Shown here: positions 26,080 through 37,814 of the stretch, piece by piece
Layout of the letters: every line of letters begins with the position of its first letter
Numbering within the stretch: position 1 is the stretch's first letter
Assembly: GCF_963678635.1 (NCBI RefSeq)
Contig: NC_087068.1
Coordinates: 29,514,318 to 29,578,317, forward strand
Source of the DNA: Symsagittifera roscoffensis
Lineage: Eukaryota; Xenacoelomorpha; Acoela; Convolutidae
Direction of reading: 5' to 3'
DNA length: 64,000 bases
Program-made: the position numbers and the translations under genes
The notes under the pieces: model-generated
Told to the model about the DNA's origin: nothing
Databases searched by the model: none
The model's input: only the letters and a program-made list of their open reading frames with translations

Positions 26080-26900
26080 TCTTTGCTTCGATCGTGTGCT
26101 GGCCGACGTAGCGGACCTGACGACCCGAACTCTCAATTGATAAACAACAAGTCTTGACAGTTCTTTGGGAACAGGGGACTTGAGACGGGGATACTAGTTG
26201 TTCTCCAGTTGACTCTTCAATCTTTTAGAGGACGACTCAAAAGTCCGCCGAGTGGAAGTGGCGTTGAAAATCCGGTGCAATGTACCTTTCACAAGATTTC
26301 GTTTTAACTTGGTAGGAGCAAGCGTATGAAATTTCAAAAAAAACCGATGTCTGAGTTTATTGTACCAACACAAGAAAAACCAGCACGCACTATCTTGGTG
26401 TCAAAAAAGGTGAAACGCCATCCTGTTCTCTCTCGATGGTAAACTGGAGATGATCAAGATCCAGCTTGACACGTTCTAAAAGGTTGTCAACCTCAGACTG
26501 TCTAATAATATCGTTAGGAGATGATCAAGATCCAGCTTGTTGACACGTTCTAAAAGGTTGTCAACCTCCGACTGTCAAATAATATCGTCCATGTAACGTA
26601 TAAACAGTTTGACCGGTGAAGAAACTGCTGTCAAACTCACAGTAGACGACCCACAGCCGCAATGTCAATGGCCCGGTGTAGCCCGTCCAATCTCGGCAGT
26701 CGATAAACCAGAACATCTTTGATGATGCCAAAAAGCACATCGGTTGCACTAAACATTATCACGGCGAACCATTTTTCCACACTAACCACAAGGGTCATGC
26801 GACGCAGCAACCACTACGTCAACTGTCTGAGAAGGTTCAACTTGTGGTTCCTCAACTTCTAGACTCGACAGACTAGCTTCATAAAAGCGCATCTAAAATA
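26080..26900 (-). mobile_element. Penelope-like retroelement fragment, second copy
   Basis: Minus-strand frames give KLFIRYMDDII (catalytic YMDD), NLLERVNKLDLDHLQFTIE, then FFLKFHTLAPTKLKRNLVKG and LHRIFNATSTRRTFES with LKSQLENNQYP. This order matches the Penelope RT thumb region. Stops and shifts break it, and a ~70-bp internal direct duplication (about 26,447-26,590) repeats the segment next to the catalytic box. Confidence 0.65.
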
Positions 26901-27099
26901 ATAGCCAGATAAGCTTCATAAGAGCGCATTCAAAAAAATAGCAAGATAAACCAAATCTTTGATCCCATAGCGAGCCCATCAGTTTGCATGTACCACGTTC
27001 CATCAGAGGAAGCAAATATTCTGCACACCGAGCTTCGTCAGCGGAACGAAAGTTCAGACTCAATGTACCGACAGCTCAGACTCAATGAAGATGCGAAAG

Positions 27100-29761
27100 C
27101 ATGGTTGAAAATGCTGAAAAAAGATCGACTAAAAAACAGAAAGTTGCAAAATGTCAACTGTTGTCTGTGTATTGTCAGATCTCTCCGAAAAAAATTTTTT
27201 TCGCATGTACGGAGTCTCATTAAATCATTTGATCCTAATTTTTTATTTCTCACCGAGACATGGATTATGCATGAAGAGATTGACGAATTGGTTGAAGTTG
27301 GCGCTACCCCAAAATGGTTAAGATTTATCAGTGCGAAAAGCAACGATAAAAGAGGAGGTGGGTTACTTCTGATTTACAACTCGAAGTATCAAGTAACCAA
27401 GATCGATATTTTCGAAAATAACAGTATAGATGTTCTTTTATTGGAAATTATGGCAGGAAAAGTTCCTATTATCATTTGCCTCCTACGTTGACCACCTTCG
27501 GCATCTTCTGCGGCTTTCTTGTCCGATTTTTTTCAATCTAGTAACACATTATCACTATTTTTTCGAACGATTTATTATTGCTTGACTTCAACATTCATTT
27601 CAACAATTCTCATGACTATAAAACAGCAAAGTTCCTCGATTCCATTACAATTAGTAATGGTAAGAGGCAGGAGTTGAAAAGACGATGTCTTGTCCCATTC
27701 ATCTTTATGGACATACACTTGATCAAATTCTGTGTTCGCCAGGGGTAAGCCTAACCGATATTTTCGCTGGTGGTTGTAATCTCAGTGATCACTGCCCTGA
27801 AAAGACGAAGATGCCAATCAACGAATATCGGAAAGACGAACATGCGAATCAGTTATTCGTGGAAACGAAAACGTACTCGTAGTGCCAGTGCACTCGAAAT
27901 GGAACTTGAAAGTTCTCGGGATTTTAGAACACGCATTCAAAAGCATAGAAATGATGAAATCTATCCACTGCCCTTTTATGAAAACGTTTCGCAAAGAAAG
28001 ACTTCTTTTGGTTGATGATGATATAGTGGCTCAGAGGCGTGTAACAAGAAGAGCGGAATGGCGCTTGAAAACCGTTTGCTTCACTCAGAGTTTGTTACAA
28101 GCTTGTATTCTTCTAGAAGCTTCCCGAAAAAAGCGCTGCTCCTTTCTGCAACGCCTGTGTACCGCTAGTGACTCCAAGCTGTTCTACACGTCAATAGAGC
28201 TTGCAATCAAGCGAAAAAAAAGTAGCGCTGGGCTCGCGTCCGTCTTTGAAAGTTTTGAGGAAGACTGCATGATTCTTTGAATAGAATACGTCGAATGTTT
28301 GTTGCCTCAAAAAAGTATATGCCTTTCAAACATCGGGTCGTCGCTTGTACAATTTTCTGCGATTTTCTCAAACTGAACGTGATAAATTGGAAATGCTGGT
28401 GGAAAATATCTCGACAGCGGCAGATATTTTTTGACTTGAAAACTTTCAATGCTGTCTATCCTTCTCTTGCAGAAGATTTGTTGGAATGTTTGAATTATTC
28501 ACTTGAAACTGGCGAAATTCCAGACCTGCTGAAGATTGGTCACTCATCCCCATTGTTGAAAATAGCATCACTGAAGGGAGTTGAATTCAGTCATTTCCGA
28601 GAAATCACAATGGTTTCTATAGTGAGCCAGAATAGAGAAACATGTAGCTTAAGCTTTGATAAATTATCTCCCTGGTAGTTGTCTCTTCGACTTAAACCAA
28701 TCTACTTATTTATATGAACACTCAACTAAAACAGCCCTGCTGAAAGTCACATCTGATTTAGCTGCAATGATCGGTAAAAGAGAAAATGTTCTATTAGTTT
28801 ATATTGACCTCAGCGACACCTTAGAAACACTGCATCACAGTCCTCTGTTGTCAGTTTTGCAAAACAGATTGGACATAAGAGGCAAACTACCCACCTGGTT
28901 TCACAATTATTTGAGTACCAGAACTGACGTTGATTAAGACTCACCGTGGTGATGATCGAAAAATTATCAGTCGGTTGAAAGAAGTTTTTGGCTCTTTAGG
29001 ACTATCCCTTAATGTGGAGGAAACTGATCCCTGCTTGTCATAATAATGAATTAAAATTGATTCTTTGGCCCCAGTATGTGTCAACTTTAGTGAAAATAAA
29101 AAAATAAAAGCCGTCAGAAGCTTAGGAGTTTTTCTTGATGAAAAATTATCAATGAACCGTCAGATAGCCCGTGTTACCAGACTTTGTTACTGGCAACTTA
29201 GACAACTCTGGGTAATACGTATATATGTATCAACTGTAAACGCTGCCCATCTAGCTCGCTCTTCTGTTAAATCAAGGCTGCATTATTGTATTAGTCTCTA
29301 TTTTGACTGCTGATCAGATTTAAATATCAGCGCGCTCAGAATGCAGCTGCTCTGTTCGTTTTCTGCTTGAAACGTACAGATCTTATATCTCCGGCTCTAA
29401 CCGATCTACGTTAGCTGCCGATTAAATGTCGAATTATTTTTAAAATTGTGACGATTTTCCAATATTTTTGCGAAATTGCCAAATGCCAAGTAATCTCTGC
29501 AACCCGTTCTTAGCTTTGTTGCGTTATGGAAGAACCGTTGAATGGCTACTAAAAGTACGAGGAAGAACGAAATATATCCAACAAACTTTTCTTTTAACTG
29601 CTGCTGCCGTTTCAAATAAATTTCCAGACGATGTTCGTTGTGTGCAGTCTTTAGAAATTTTTCTGCGCAAGTTGAAGACACCTTTTTTTGTAAATAATTT
29701 TAACTCTAGTAAATTTTTAACACTTTGTATAAAAGTGTTAGATATATTTTTTCTTAACTAG
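27100..29761 (+). mobile_element. CR1/L2-type non-LTR retrotransposon, degenerate
   Basis: Plus-strand fragments in several frames follow the order of a jockey-superfamily ORF2. The apurinic endonuclease part is at 27,120-27,490 (FLTETWIMHEE, KRGGGLLLIYNS) and continues at 27,685-27,830 (HTLDQILCSP, NLSDHCP). RT fragments are at 28,656-28,937 (HSTKTALLKVTSDLAAMI, LLVYIDLSDTLETLHHSPLL) and 29,080-29,313 (VRSLGVFLDEKLSM, SSVKSRLHYC). The C-terminal part is at 29,330-29,700 (QNAAALFVF..., FLRKLKTPFF). The segment with the catalytic YADD box appears to be lost between 28,937 and 29,000. Many stops and shifts: inactive. Confidence 0.75.
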
Positions 29762-29764
29762 CCT

Positions 29765-30180
29765 GCCAAATCTGATATCATAGGCTTAATCGACACATCA
29801 GCTTGTTGGAAGTTTACCATTGTATTTTGCTTCGCCCAGTTTCTTAGCAAAAAAATTAGGCCTTCAAACAAGTGAGTGTTTTGAAACTTCGATCGTTTTT
29901 TGGAAATTTGACTTTACTCGAAAACTATTGTGTCAACTCTCAGGTTAAGTTTTCAATCGAGAAAACGGACTTTGGGAATCTTCTCTTCTTTACCGCCCAT
30001 TGCCTTTTTTAGCAAAAAAAGTTACGAATTTCGGGAAGTCTTTGAATTTTGGACGTTTTTTAGAAATTTTCTTAAAAACCCCACTATTAAATCTTGATGA
30101 AAAGTTCAATCGAAAGAAGCGGTTGCGCAAATTTTTCCTGCAGAAGCGATTACTTTAAATTTTTTCGTGAACGAGTTTCT
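29765..30180 (+). repeat. Degenerate ~170-bp tandem repeats, short array
   Basis: About 2.5 units sharing words such as GACTTTACTCGAAAAC, TTTTTAGAAATTTTC and AATCGACACATCAGCTTGTTGG with the longer array at 43,630-44,720; the last 100 bp of both (GCGGTTGCGCAAATTTTTCC) are clearly homologous. Confidence 0.6.
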
Positions 30181-30204
30181 CGGATATTCGTCTTTTCTAC
30201 ATTT

Positions 30205-30921
30205 TACCCTTGCGATAGCAAGGATTTTGCAATCGGGTACTAGACTTCCCGTAAATAACTTTAGGCATAAAATGGTCAAAATTAAAATGGTAAATTTAGG
30301 TTCAGTTCTCAATTACTTCTTTTTTCTTAGTGTCTCCGGCTTATTTGGTGTGGAGGTAACGAATACGTCTGGGGCGGCAAATGTCCTGAGTTCGAATCTG
30401 ACAGGACCTGTATGTTTTTCAAACAGCAAATATTCTGTTCCACAAAAATTTGTCGGCTGATTATTTGTCTGCTTGTGTTCTGTCGGCTTAGTTGTTATAT
30501 TGTAGAAATGTTGGTTTCTTGGTTTGTTCTACATTATAGTTGCTTTTAGTGTTCCGATTTACCTCTGATGTTTGTGATTTTTCTAACCTGGTTTTTTTAT
30601 GTTTTCTTTTTTTTTGCTTAATAACTTGATTCTGCCCAAATGATTTGGGCCTATTTTTTATCGGCTGAGTGACCTTTTTTCGGATCGTTTCATGGTTTTC
30701 AGAACAACAGTTTTTCGTGACAAGTTTTCTTGAAAAAGTTTTCAAATTTTCTTCCGATGCTTAATTCACCTTCCATTGTTTCGCGCTTTTTTTATTTTAA
30801 AACTTGACATTTATTTTGGATAGATCTAGTTTTTTTCTAATTTTTAATTTTTTCTTATCTAGTGGCTTTCTTGTTTTGTATCGTAATTAGTGCGAAACTC
30901 AGCTTCGCCTCTGTGTTTAGA
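30205..30921 (+). repeat. tRNA-derived SINE-like repeat, second family, copy 2 (longest)
   Basis: Starts TTGCGATAGCAAGGATTTTG...GGGTACTAGACTTCCCG. It has a tRNA-like part with B-box AGTTCGAATCT (30,389-30,399), a shared tail TTTGTCTGCTTGTGTTCTG and TCGGCTTAGTTG, and ends at a hairpin GCGAAACTCAGCTTCGC followed by CTCTGTG. The 717-bp span is bounded by the same words as 22,739-23,710. Confidence 0.6.
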
Positions 30922-31139
30922 ATGCTTTTTATAAGAAATTGAATTCCAAAATTTTTGGCCGGAAGTTGTTTGCTTTTAACAAATTTTTAACTTAGTTGTT
31001 GACTTTGAACAAAAAAATGCCAAAACAAAACTATAATTGGATAACCGGTGGGACTTTTCAGAAACGAACTGTTTGTGGACCGATCGAACCTAGAAATTAA
31101 GTTTTTCTCGGAAGTTTTTTTGGCTTAAATTCGCTCATC

Positions 31140-31595
31140 AACCATTTTTTTCAAATTCAGCAGTTTGAGAGCTGTTTTGGAAGTTGGATTCGACCCCCTG
31201 CCGACCAAAAGGGTCCCCCTTTGAACTATTTTGAAATATCCAATTTTGGCTGACGGACCCTAAAGTTTTTCTAGAGGCGCCTTTGGCGCCAATATATACT
31301 AATTTTATTGGGGGACCGCGCGGCGAAAAAACGCCATTTTTTTGGTAAAAATTTTCCAAAAAGTACCTAAAAACGCCTTTTGGGGTGTTTTTTTTTTATA
31401 AGTTTCGCCTGCGGTGCAGAAATTTTGGCCGAAACAGGGACTTTTTAATGTTTTGGGAGGAGAACTCGGTAAACCAATTCGGTCGACCTAAAAAAAAAGT
31501 CGACAAAATTTACAAAGTTTTTTGAAAATCCGGAACCCCCCCCCCCTCGAAAATCCTAGATATGCCCCTGCGAAAATCCTAGATCCACCCCTGCG
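31140..31595 (-). repeat. hAT-like non-autonomous element, second copy
   Basis: Shares GATTCGACCCCCTGCC, GGACCCTAAAGTTTTTCTA and GGCGCC with 14,232-14,410 and ends in two successive AAATCCTAGAT..GCCCCTG / AAATCCTAGATCCACCCCTG termini, i.e. CAGGGGTGGATCTAGGATTT on the other strand. The doubled end suggests one copy inserted at the end of another. Confidence 0.5.
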
Positions 31596-32695
31596 AAAAA
31601 CAAAAAAAATCTTGAAATTGGTTTATTCTTGAGATGGCGCAAGAAAAACAACGAAAACTACTTAAACTGAATTAAGTTTCAATTTTCAGGGCTTGAACGA
31701 AAGTTTTACGTCTTATCCATCTAAAATAAACCTTCTCGCTTGCTATTTTGCTCGAAATTAGACTTAAAGTCGAAATATTCAAACCGGTTTTTCTCTACTG
31801 AACTTCTCGGCTCAAAGGTCTGTAATAAGACGAAACACTCGACCCATTCCGATAATTATTCGTGGTTCCTGATTTTGCGTGGAAAACAAAAAATAAAACA
31901 CACCCCAACAAAAGTTTCTTCCAATTTGACTGATCGGAACAAAAACTGTTCTGTTTGTTTATAGCTCCGTTTCATCACTTAATTGTGCTATTTTTAAGAG
32001 TTGTTTTTAATATTTTTTAAACTGCCCCATGGGTTCATTCAGGTGAAACTCACTGAAACATGAAAATCTTAGCTTCTCTTGTTTAAATTTCTGTACACCG
32101 TCGACTTAAAATAGTTTAAGATGTATTGGTTTTTTAATAGTTCTCGAGACTTGATTTTTGGCCTACTTTTTTGTTTTTGTCTACTGGTAATCTTTAGAAT
32201 TGAAACAACATTGCTATCGAAGTTTGCGGAGGGCCTAAGGCTTAAACGATTTAAACGCTATGAAAACAAATGTTTTTTCAATTTAACACTAATTTTTATG
32301 TTTTTTCAAGCTTACTTTGTTTCATATAATTTTCAGTGTTATTTCTGTACGAATCCAAGCAGGTCAATCAAAATTTCAAGATGAATTGCGTGTTGTTATT
32401 GCCTTGATTTTTGTATTCAATTTTCTTCACTTTTTGTTGAAGTTTCGTTCATTATCTGCAAGACAATCATAGTGATTATTAACAGTAAACTCTAGGGAAT
32501 GGGATGTGAAAAATTTCATCAAAATTAATCAGTTATCCAGCGACAAATTTATGTTTCTCCCAGTTTACTTCGTTCACCGTACTAGTCTTCTGTGAAGCTT
32601 ATATCCCCGTGTTTTCCCCATTTTGCTAGTCAGTGATCGACAATCCTAGATGCAGAAGGACGAGTAAGGATTTAGTTTAAGTATCAACAAAAAAG
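31596..32695. other. Intergenic, no gene seen
   Basis: AT-rich sequence with short frames of no recognisable homology. Confidence 0.4.
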
Positions 32696-32699
32696 GTAA

Positions 32700-34815
32700 A
32701 TTATAAAAGGGGCCCTTCCGTTTAGGTACGGTCGTGCACAAGCTGGATAGGGCCCATACCAGAATTATATAAATACATCAAAAAACAATTTTGCAGGAAT
32801 TAAGTCAAGTCAGCATTTAATGCATTGTCATTAAAGGTATTTACTTCAACCGTCCCTCCTCTATAATAGCCAGTTTTAGGCTCCTTTATGGGAGGCTAGC
32901 TCAAGTGCGTTTTTGCACTGCCGCTTAAGTTGTTCAAAATGTTAGTTCTCTTTTGGTTTGTTCTTTCAGTCTAAAGTGTTTTAGTTTTTGTATGGATTTT
33001 TTCTTGCTCAGATGTAGCTGTTAATGGGTCGTATGTGTCTAAGACTGACGATGTTTTAATTGACCATTCTAAAAAGTTCTCATCGTCAGAAGGTAGCTTG
33101 ATATTTAGACCACCCATTTTCAGTGGCAAAGAAGCGATGTCTCTAAGTTGATGGCTAATATAATCTTAAAATTATGAGTGAGATTTTCCAGCAGTATCTT
33201 CTGGCAGGTCCGCATGTTTTCTGTGTTAGCTAAAAACGATCATTTTTCGTGTACCCCTTTGGTGTAACAGGAGTACACGTTTTGTGGTGATGTTTTTGCG
33301 ATCTTGCGAAGTTTTTATAGTATTTGGTTATGTTCGTCTAACTGAGTTTCTAAGAAAGTTTTACATTCAGTCTCGGATCCTATGACAGAACCAAGTGCTC
33401 TGGCCCCTTTCTTCATTTGAATTTCAGTATTTTTGAACACTTTTAACGCCTCATTGTATTTTTCATCTTTTACAATGAGCTGGCATTTCGATGCCTTTAT
33501 ATGATAAATAGTTTTCGTGTTTGATAAATTTGTCAAGAACTGTTCGCAGGCTTTTCAAATTTTGACTGCGTTCTCATCGTCTGCATACCATTTCTGAGTT
33601 AAGCCGTTATCTTTGACTGGTTTTATTAAAGGTAAAGTGGCTAGCCCGTACATCGCCATTGCTAATGGGACTTCTTTTGTGGTTCCTTCTCTAGATATGA
33701 TAACTTTTTTTTTATTTACGAAGAGTTTGGATGGATTAGAGTTTGAGTTCTGTATAGAGGGTAGTATGGAAGGTAGCATATATTTGCAATGTTTTTTAAA
33801 GCTAGGTTCCGGTTTAGGGAGTTAAATGCTCTTTCTGCGTCTATCAGTAATATTGCATCAGAATCTGTTTTCTCGTACTGCTTCCTAAGCGTGTGAATTG
33901 CATATTCGATGCCACATTTTTGGCCACGGCATAGTTGGTGAATCGATCCGAGTACCATAAGTTCGCTTTTTAAGCACTTTGTGATCGTTCTACCTTTAAT
34001 TCTGCGGAAGGCCTATGCCAATTGGCCTAACTCCTCGGTTTTTCTCAAGTGGAACTAGTCGACAGGCATTTGATGGTTCGAGAAGCTCAGGACGTAGTTT
34101 TTCTAATGATATTTTTTGTGCGATTTTGGCTCCTGTCACTCGATATTTTTCCGGTGCTCATTAGTTTATTAAATTGCTGTGCTTCAGTTTCTACTTTCTT
34201 TTTTTTTCTCTTTACCAAGCGCATTTTCAGCGCTTTTCCCACGTTAAAAAGCTCGTCCAGTTTGCCCTTATGCCATTGCTTAAGCCCTCTTGCTATAGTT
34301 TTGGAGTTCGAACCATCACTCTCCGATTTGGTTTTGCATAGCATAAGGTGAGCGAATATCATTGTTGCGTGCATTGCGTATGTTTTCTTGTTGCGTGCAT
34401 TAACGAGTTGAGGGTTCTATTTAGAAAAGTTAAACCCAAAGCGAGGATCCTGAAGACTGGTTCCCAGTGCACTGCTTCGCTGTAGATTGTTTTCATTTTA
34501 TCTTTTAGTTCAGGTGTGGGATTTGACCAGGGGTCGGGTGTGGCTGTTACAGTTTCGTTGCTGTTTGCAATTGCAGGATTTTGATTGTTGGTCGAAGGAG
34601 CTTGTTGACGTTGAGTTCGAGGGACTTGGATGTCAGTTGTAGTGTTGTCTGTAGTCAGCGAGTTGCAGCGAATGCAGCTGAATTTGTCATCGTGGTCGCT
34701 GCCACAGTTAAAGCCGCTGCATTTTACCTGCATGTAGGATGCGCATGTTGTGCACCAAATACCACGGCCGCGTAGGTGGTTGTTACATATGATACAATGT
34801 GTTTGATCAGACATT
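32700..34815 (-). mobile_element. RLE-type RT retroelement with N-terminal zinc finger, degenerate
   Basis: On the minus strand an ORF starts at 34,814 with a PHD/RING-like cysteine cluster (CIICNNHLRGRGIWC, CASYMQVKC, FSCIRC). It is followed by fragments matching a long RT protein in order: KTIARGLKQWHKGKLDELFN (34,374-34,087), LCRGQKCGIEYAIHTLRKQY with LLIDAERAFNSLNR (33,958-33,716), SREGTTKEVPLAMAMYGLAT with the catalytic WYADDE (33,779-33,555), and IKASKCQLIVKD with GARALGSVIGSE (33,536-33,315). The nuclease end is missing. The 3' tail, with the reverse complement of GGCCCTATCCAGCTGGTGCA, matches 2190-2380. Frameshifts and deletions show it is dead, but it supplies the 5' half of the family whose 3' half is at 1590-2380. 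Confidence 0.75.
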
Positions 34816-35990
34816 ATATGAGGAGGAACGGTATCTTCAGATTATCAGGAGATTTTATAACCAAAGAACGAGAAGTGGATGCCGTCTTGGCAGATCATTC
34901 TAAGTGTTAGATTTAAGTATCAAGAACTACTTTTTTTCTGTTGATCTTTTTCGATTCTAATCTAACTCGCTGTTTAAGTACGGTCCTTAATTTTCGCGAA
35001 AAGTTTTCTACTGCTCGTTTTTTTGTTGATTCATATCGTACTCACTGTTGATCTTTTTTTGCGAAAAAACAGGGGTGATTTGACTAAATATTTATATATG
35101 ATTTTAAAAAAAAAATTGAAATGATATGATTTCATCATTTTCTTTCTATTGCTTCATTGTTTTGATTTTTCGATCTTTTTTCGACCGAATAAAGTTTAGG
35201 CTAAAAATTAGATTTTTCGAAATGGAAACTAATTTTGAAAGCTATATTTGGCACTTCCCTGGCAAGAAAAGTTTTTTTTTAAAACTTTCAAAAAATAATT
35301 CAAAAAAAGTTTTTTTTGAATTTTTTTGTTGTTTGATTTTTTAAGACTAATGTTTTCGATTGGGCCCAATTCGCTAGCTTTTTACGCGCGTGTATAGTTA
35401 TCATCACAACGTACAAACACGACAATTATTTGATATCCTTAATAATTTGAAGAACTTTTATTTGTAGTTTTTTATTAATATGATCGGAACATTCTGTGCT
35501 TCTTGCACAGCAATCGGCTATCCTCGTATATTTTTGTATGTGTTTGGCATAGAGTTTTTATGAATTATTGTTGTGGTTTTAATTTTTTTGTGAAAGTGGG
35601 AGAAAATATTATGGTCTTGTTTATAATTTTATATCCTATTTATCGCACGTTTTGCGAAGCTCCGCTTTACCTGTGTAAATTCTATCATCATAAAACCTGA
35701 TTATCGCCAATTGAAAAGATCAGTGACAAGTTTTTCTTAGACTCGGAACGTTTGGAACTGTTAGAGCTCACACTTCTGTCGAAAATCTAGTTTGACATTT
35801 AAAAACTTAGTAACAGAAGTGCGGAGAGTCAAGTGTCACTTTGTTATTAGTGAAAATATCTCAAGTTTGTTTAAATATCAATTATTGTGGCCATTCAAAT
35901 TTCACTTAAGGCCAAAAGGTTCAATGGTTTCTCGTTCAGTTAAAAGGTTTTAGGTCATGCCTGACTTGTGGTAACTTAAAGTACTTCATT
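34816..35990. other. Upstream region of the GPX4-type gene, no gene seen
   Basis: AT-rich. Contains one copy of the dispersed motif CGGAACATTCTGTG...ATCGGCTATCCTCG at 35,480-35,525 and a TTTTGCGAAGCTCCGC repeat-end word near 35,650. No promoter motif is convincing. Confidence 0.4.
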
Positions 35991-36000
35991 ATAATTTCAG
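35985..36000 (+). promoter_or_regulatory. 3' splice acceptor upstream of GPX4 exon 1
   Basis: ATTATAATTTCAG ends at 36,000. From 36,001 the frame that contains the GPX4 ATG (36,176) is open, so an upstream exon could add an N-terminal extension. Confidence 0.4.
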
Positions 36001-36175
36001 ATACATCGATTTGTTCGCAAATCAGCCAACCATTGCTATTGCTTGTAGCGTGACAAGGAGAATATTTGCTCTGCATAATATCAAAAGTGCGGCTAATTTT
36101 CTCAATTTCAGTTCAGCATCACAATCGCATTTTCAGTTGAATTGTGGTTGGAAGAATAGTTCGAGTGTAGCTAGA

Positions 36176-36287
36176 ATGGAAGATACTATCTATCAGTTTA
36201 AGGCGAAGACGATTGACGGCGAGGAGGTGACCTTGGATAAGTATAAAGGCAATGTGTGTCTCATTGTCAATGTCGCATCTAAATGAG
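36176..36287 (+). CDS. GPX4: GPX4 exon 1 with the Sec (TGA) codon
   Basis: Encodes [20 protein letters not shown] then [16 protein letters not shown] and the TGA. Donor is G|GTGAGT one base after the TGA, ending in phase 1. The start is the first Met that matches GPX4 N-termini. Confidence 0.88.
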
Positions 36288-37752
36288 GTGAGTTGTTGAA
36301 ATGGTTTTTTTTGTTCCAAATTATCAAGGAACTTGTTTGAGAGGAATGGGAAAGAATTTTGCATTCGGGCGATATTTTGCTGTTCATGGTTTCCTTAACG
36401 CCTGTCATTAAATGCGGAAACGTTCAATGGGTTCGAGTGAGGTACTGTTTGAATGGCCCATTAACCGTGATGTCGTGATGAAAATTCTGTGAGCTACAAC
36501 ATATCTTCGCGGTTTCCAATTTTGGTTTATAGTTTGAAAGCTCTGCTTACGGTTTGATATTTTTACACCCCGGGAAGGTGAATTTAGTATCAATATTGTT
36601 CTTGATCTACGTTTTTCTGATACAGTATTGATTGAATCTGTAAGATTTTTTAATAGGGAACATCATGTGATTTTATCAGGCTGATATAAAGAACAAATTA
36701 TTCTGAGAAGGGTTGTTCATCCAACGTAACATTTTTTTAGTCAACAACTAATCGTGATAGTAGGTAAAAAGAGTAATAGTTGGTTAAAAACCAAGAGTAT
36801 CTGGCTGCAGGTCAGGTTGCCAGAATTTTTCGACATGATTTTTGACCAAAGTTCTTTGTTTTTCAAAATTTTCTGCTGTTTCATTGAGTAGCGTAATTGA
36901 TTGAATTTCATCTCAGCAAATAGATAATATAATAGCCTACAAATTAAACGAATCAGCAGAAAAACGAAAATGTTCAGATCAGCCTTTCTTGACATTTAGA
37001 AAAAAATTAAGGTCTATTTGGTTCCGAATCACTACCGAAAGGGCTTGAAAATAATAACATGTCGGATCTCCTAATCTTTCATGGGGCTACAACATTTTGA
37101 GGTCTGATAAGTAAACTGACAAACAATAATTTAGTTCTAGTGAAAACAAATACATCCAAAAGTAAACCGATAAAGTTTGGCCACGTGATTTTTGAAAAGA
37201 GATTTTTTCAGGTTTGACGGCACTCAATTACACGCAGCTGAGTGCCATTGACAAGCAGTACCGCGAGAAAGGTCTTCGCATCCTCGGCTTCCCCTGCAAC
37301 CAGTTCGGAGGTCAGGAGCCAGGCACCGAGGCAGACATCAAGGAGTTCGTCAAGCAGTACGACGTCAACTTTGACCTATTCTCCAAGATTAATGTAAGGT
37401 GTAGTTTCAATAATATTTCACTCAGTTTTGTGTTTTATGGAAAGGAAAATTAGCCGTGGAAACTTTGATATTCGTTCTCACAAAAATGTATAAAGTAACA
37501 TTTTGGTTATGAAATTTAGTGCTTGGTTCAGTATTCCACTATGCTTAATGACTCTTTTTGAAGGTCAATGGTTCAAATGCGGATCCTCTGTATGTGTTTC
37601 TCAAAAAGAAACAAAGCGGGACTCTTCTCGATGCGATCAAGTGGAATTTCAGCAAATTCCTCGTGAACAAAGAAGGCGTGCCTGTGAACAGATATGGTCC
37701 GAAGACGGCTCCAAATGACATCATACCTGACATTGAAAAATTGCTCTTATAA
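36176..37752 (+). CDS. GPX4: Phospholipid hydroperoxide glutathione peroxidase (GPX4 type), selenoprotein
   Basis: Three exons (36,176-36,287; 37,212-37,393; 37,564-37,752) encode 160 residues, close to the 170 of cytosolic vertebrate GPX4. The catalytic codon is an in-frame TGA at 36,284-36,286, giving NVASK-Sec-G as residue 37, where the family has selenocysteine or cysteine. The other catalytic residues are present: Gln in [12 protein letters not shown] and Trp/Asn in KWNFSKFLV. The protein lacks the subunit-interface loop of tetrameric GPX1/3, as expected for monomeric GPX4. Known role: reduction of phospholipid hydroperoxides with glutathione, protecting membranes. A candidate SECIS lies 63 bases after the stop. 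The frame is open for 58 codons upstream of the ATG and could encode a basic, mitochondrial-type leader. A simple TGA-stop reading would truncate the protein at 36 residues, but conservation continues in both later exons. Confidence 0.92.
37212..37393 (+). CDS. GPX4: GPX4 exon 2
   Basis: Acceptor TTTTTTCAG|GTTTGA, donor TTAAT|GTAAGG. Encodes [37 protein letters not shown] with the catalytic Gln, and [12 protein letters not shown]. Confidence 0.93.
37564..37752 (+). CDS. GPX4: GPX4 exon 3
   Basis: Acceptor TTTTGAAG|GTCAAT. Encodes [19 protein letters not shown], then [15 protein letters not shown] with catalytic Trp and Asn, and RYGPKTAP; stop TAA at 37,750. Confidence 0.93.
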   Translation, partial: VNGSNADPLYVFLKKKQSGTLLDAIKWNFSKFLVNKEGVPVNRYGPKTAPNDIIPDIEKLLL

Positions 37753-37814
37753 AAATAGAGTATAGCTAATGTGAATTGACAAGAGTAGTTTTTTCGGATT
37801 CAGATTCAATGTAT

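Noticed and set aside
36176-36286. GPX4 pseudogene with a premature stop
   Set aside because: The TGA is precisely at the selenocysteine position, later exons keep catalytic residues, phases match and a SECIS-like hairpin follows.
37210-37213. Reading the GPX4 gene as two separate genes
   Set aside because: The phase-1 junction G|GT restores the conserved glycine after Sec, and the exon pair aligns continuously with the family.
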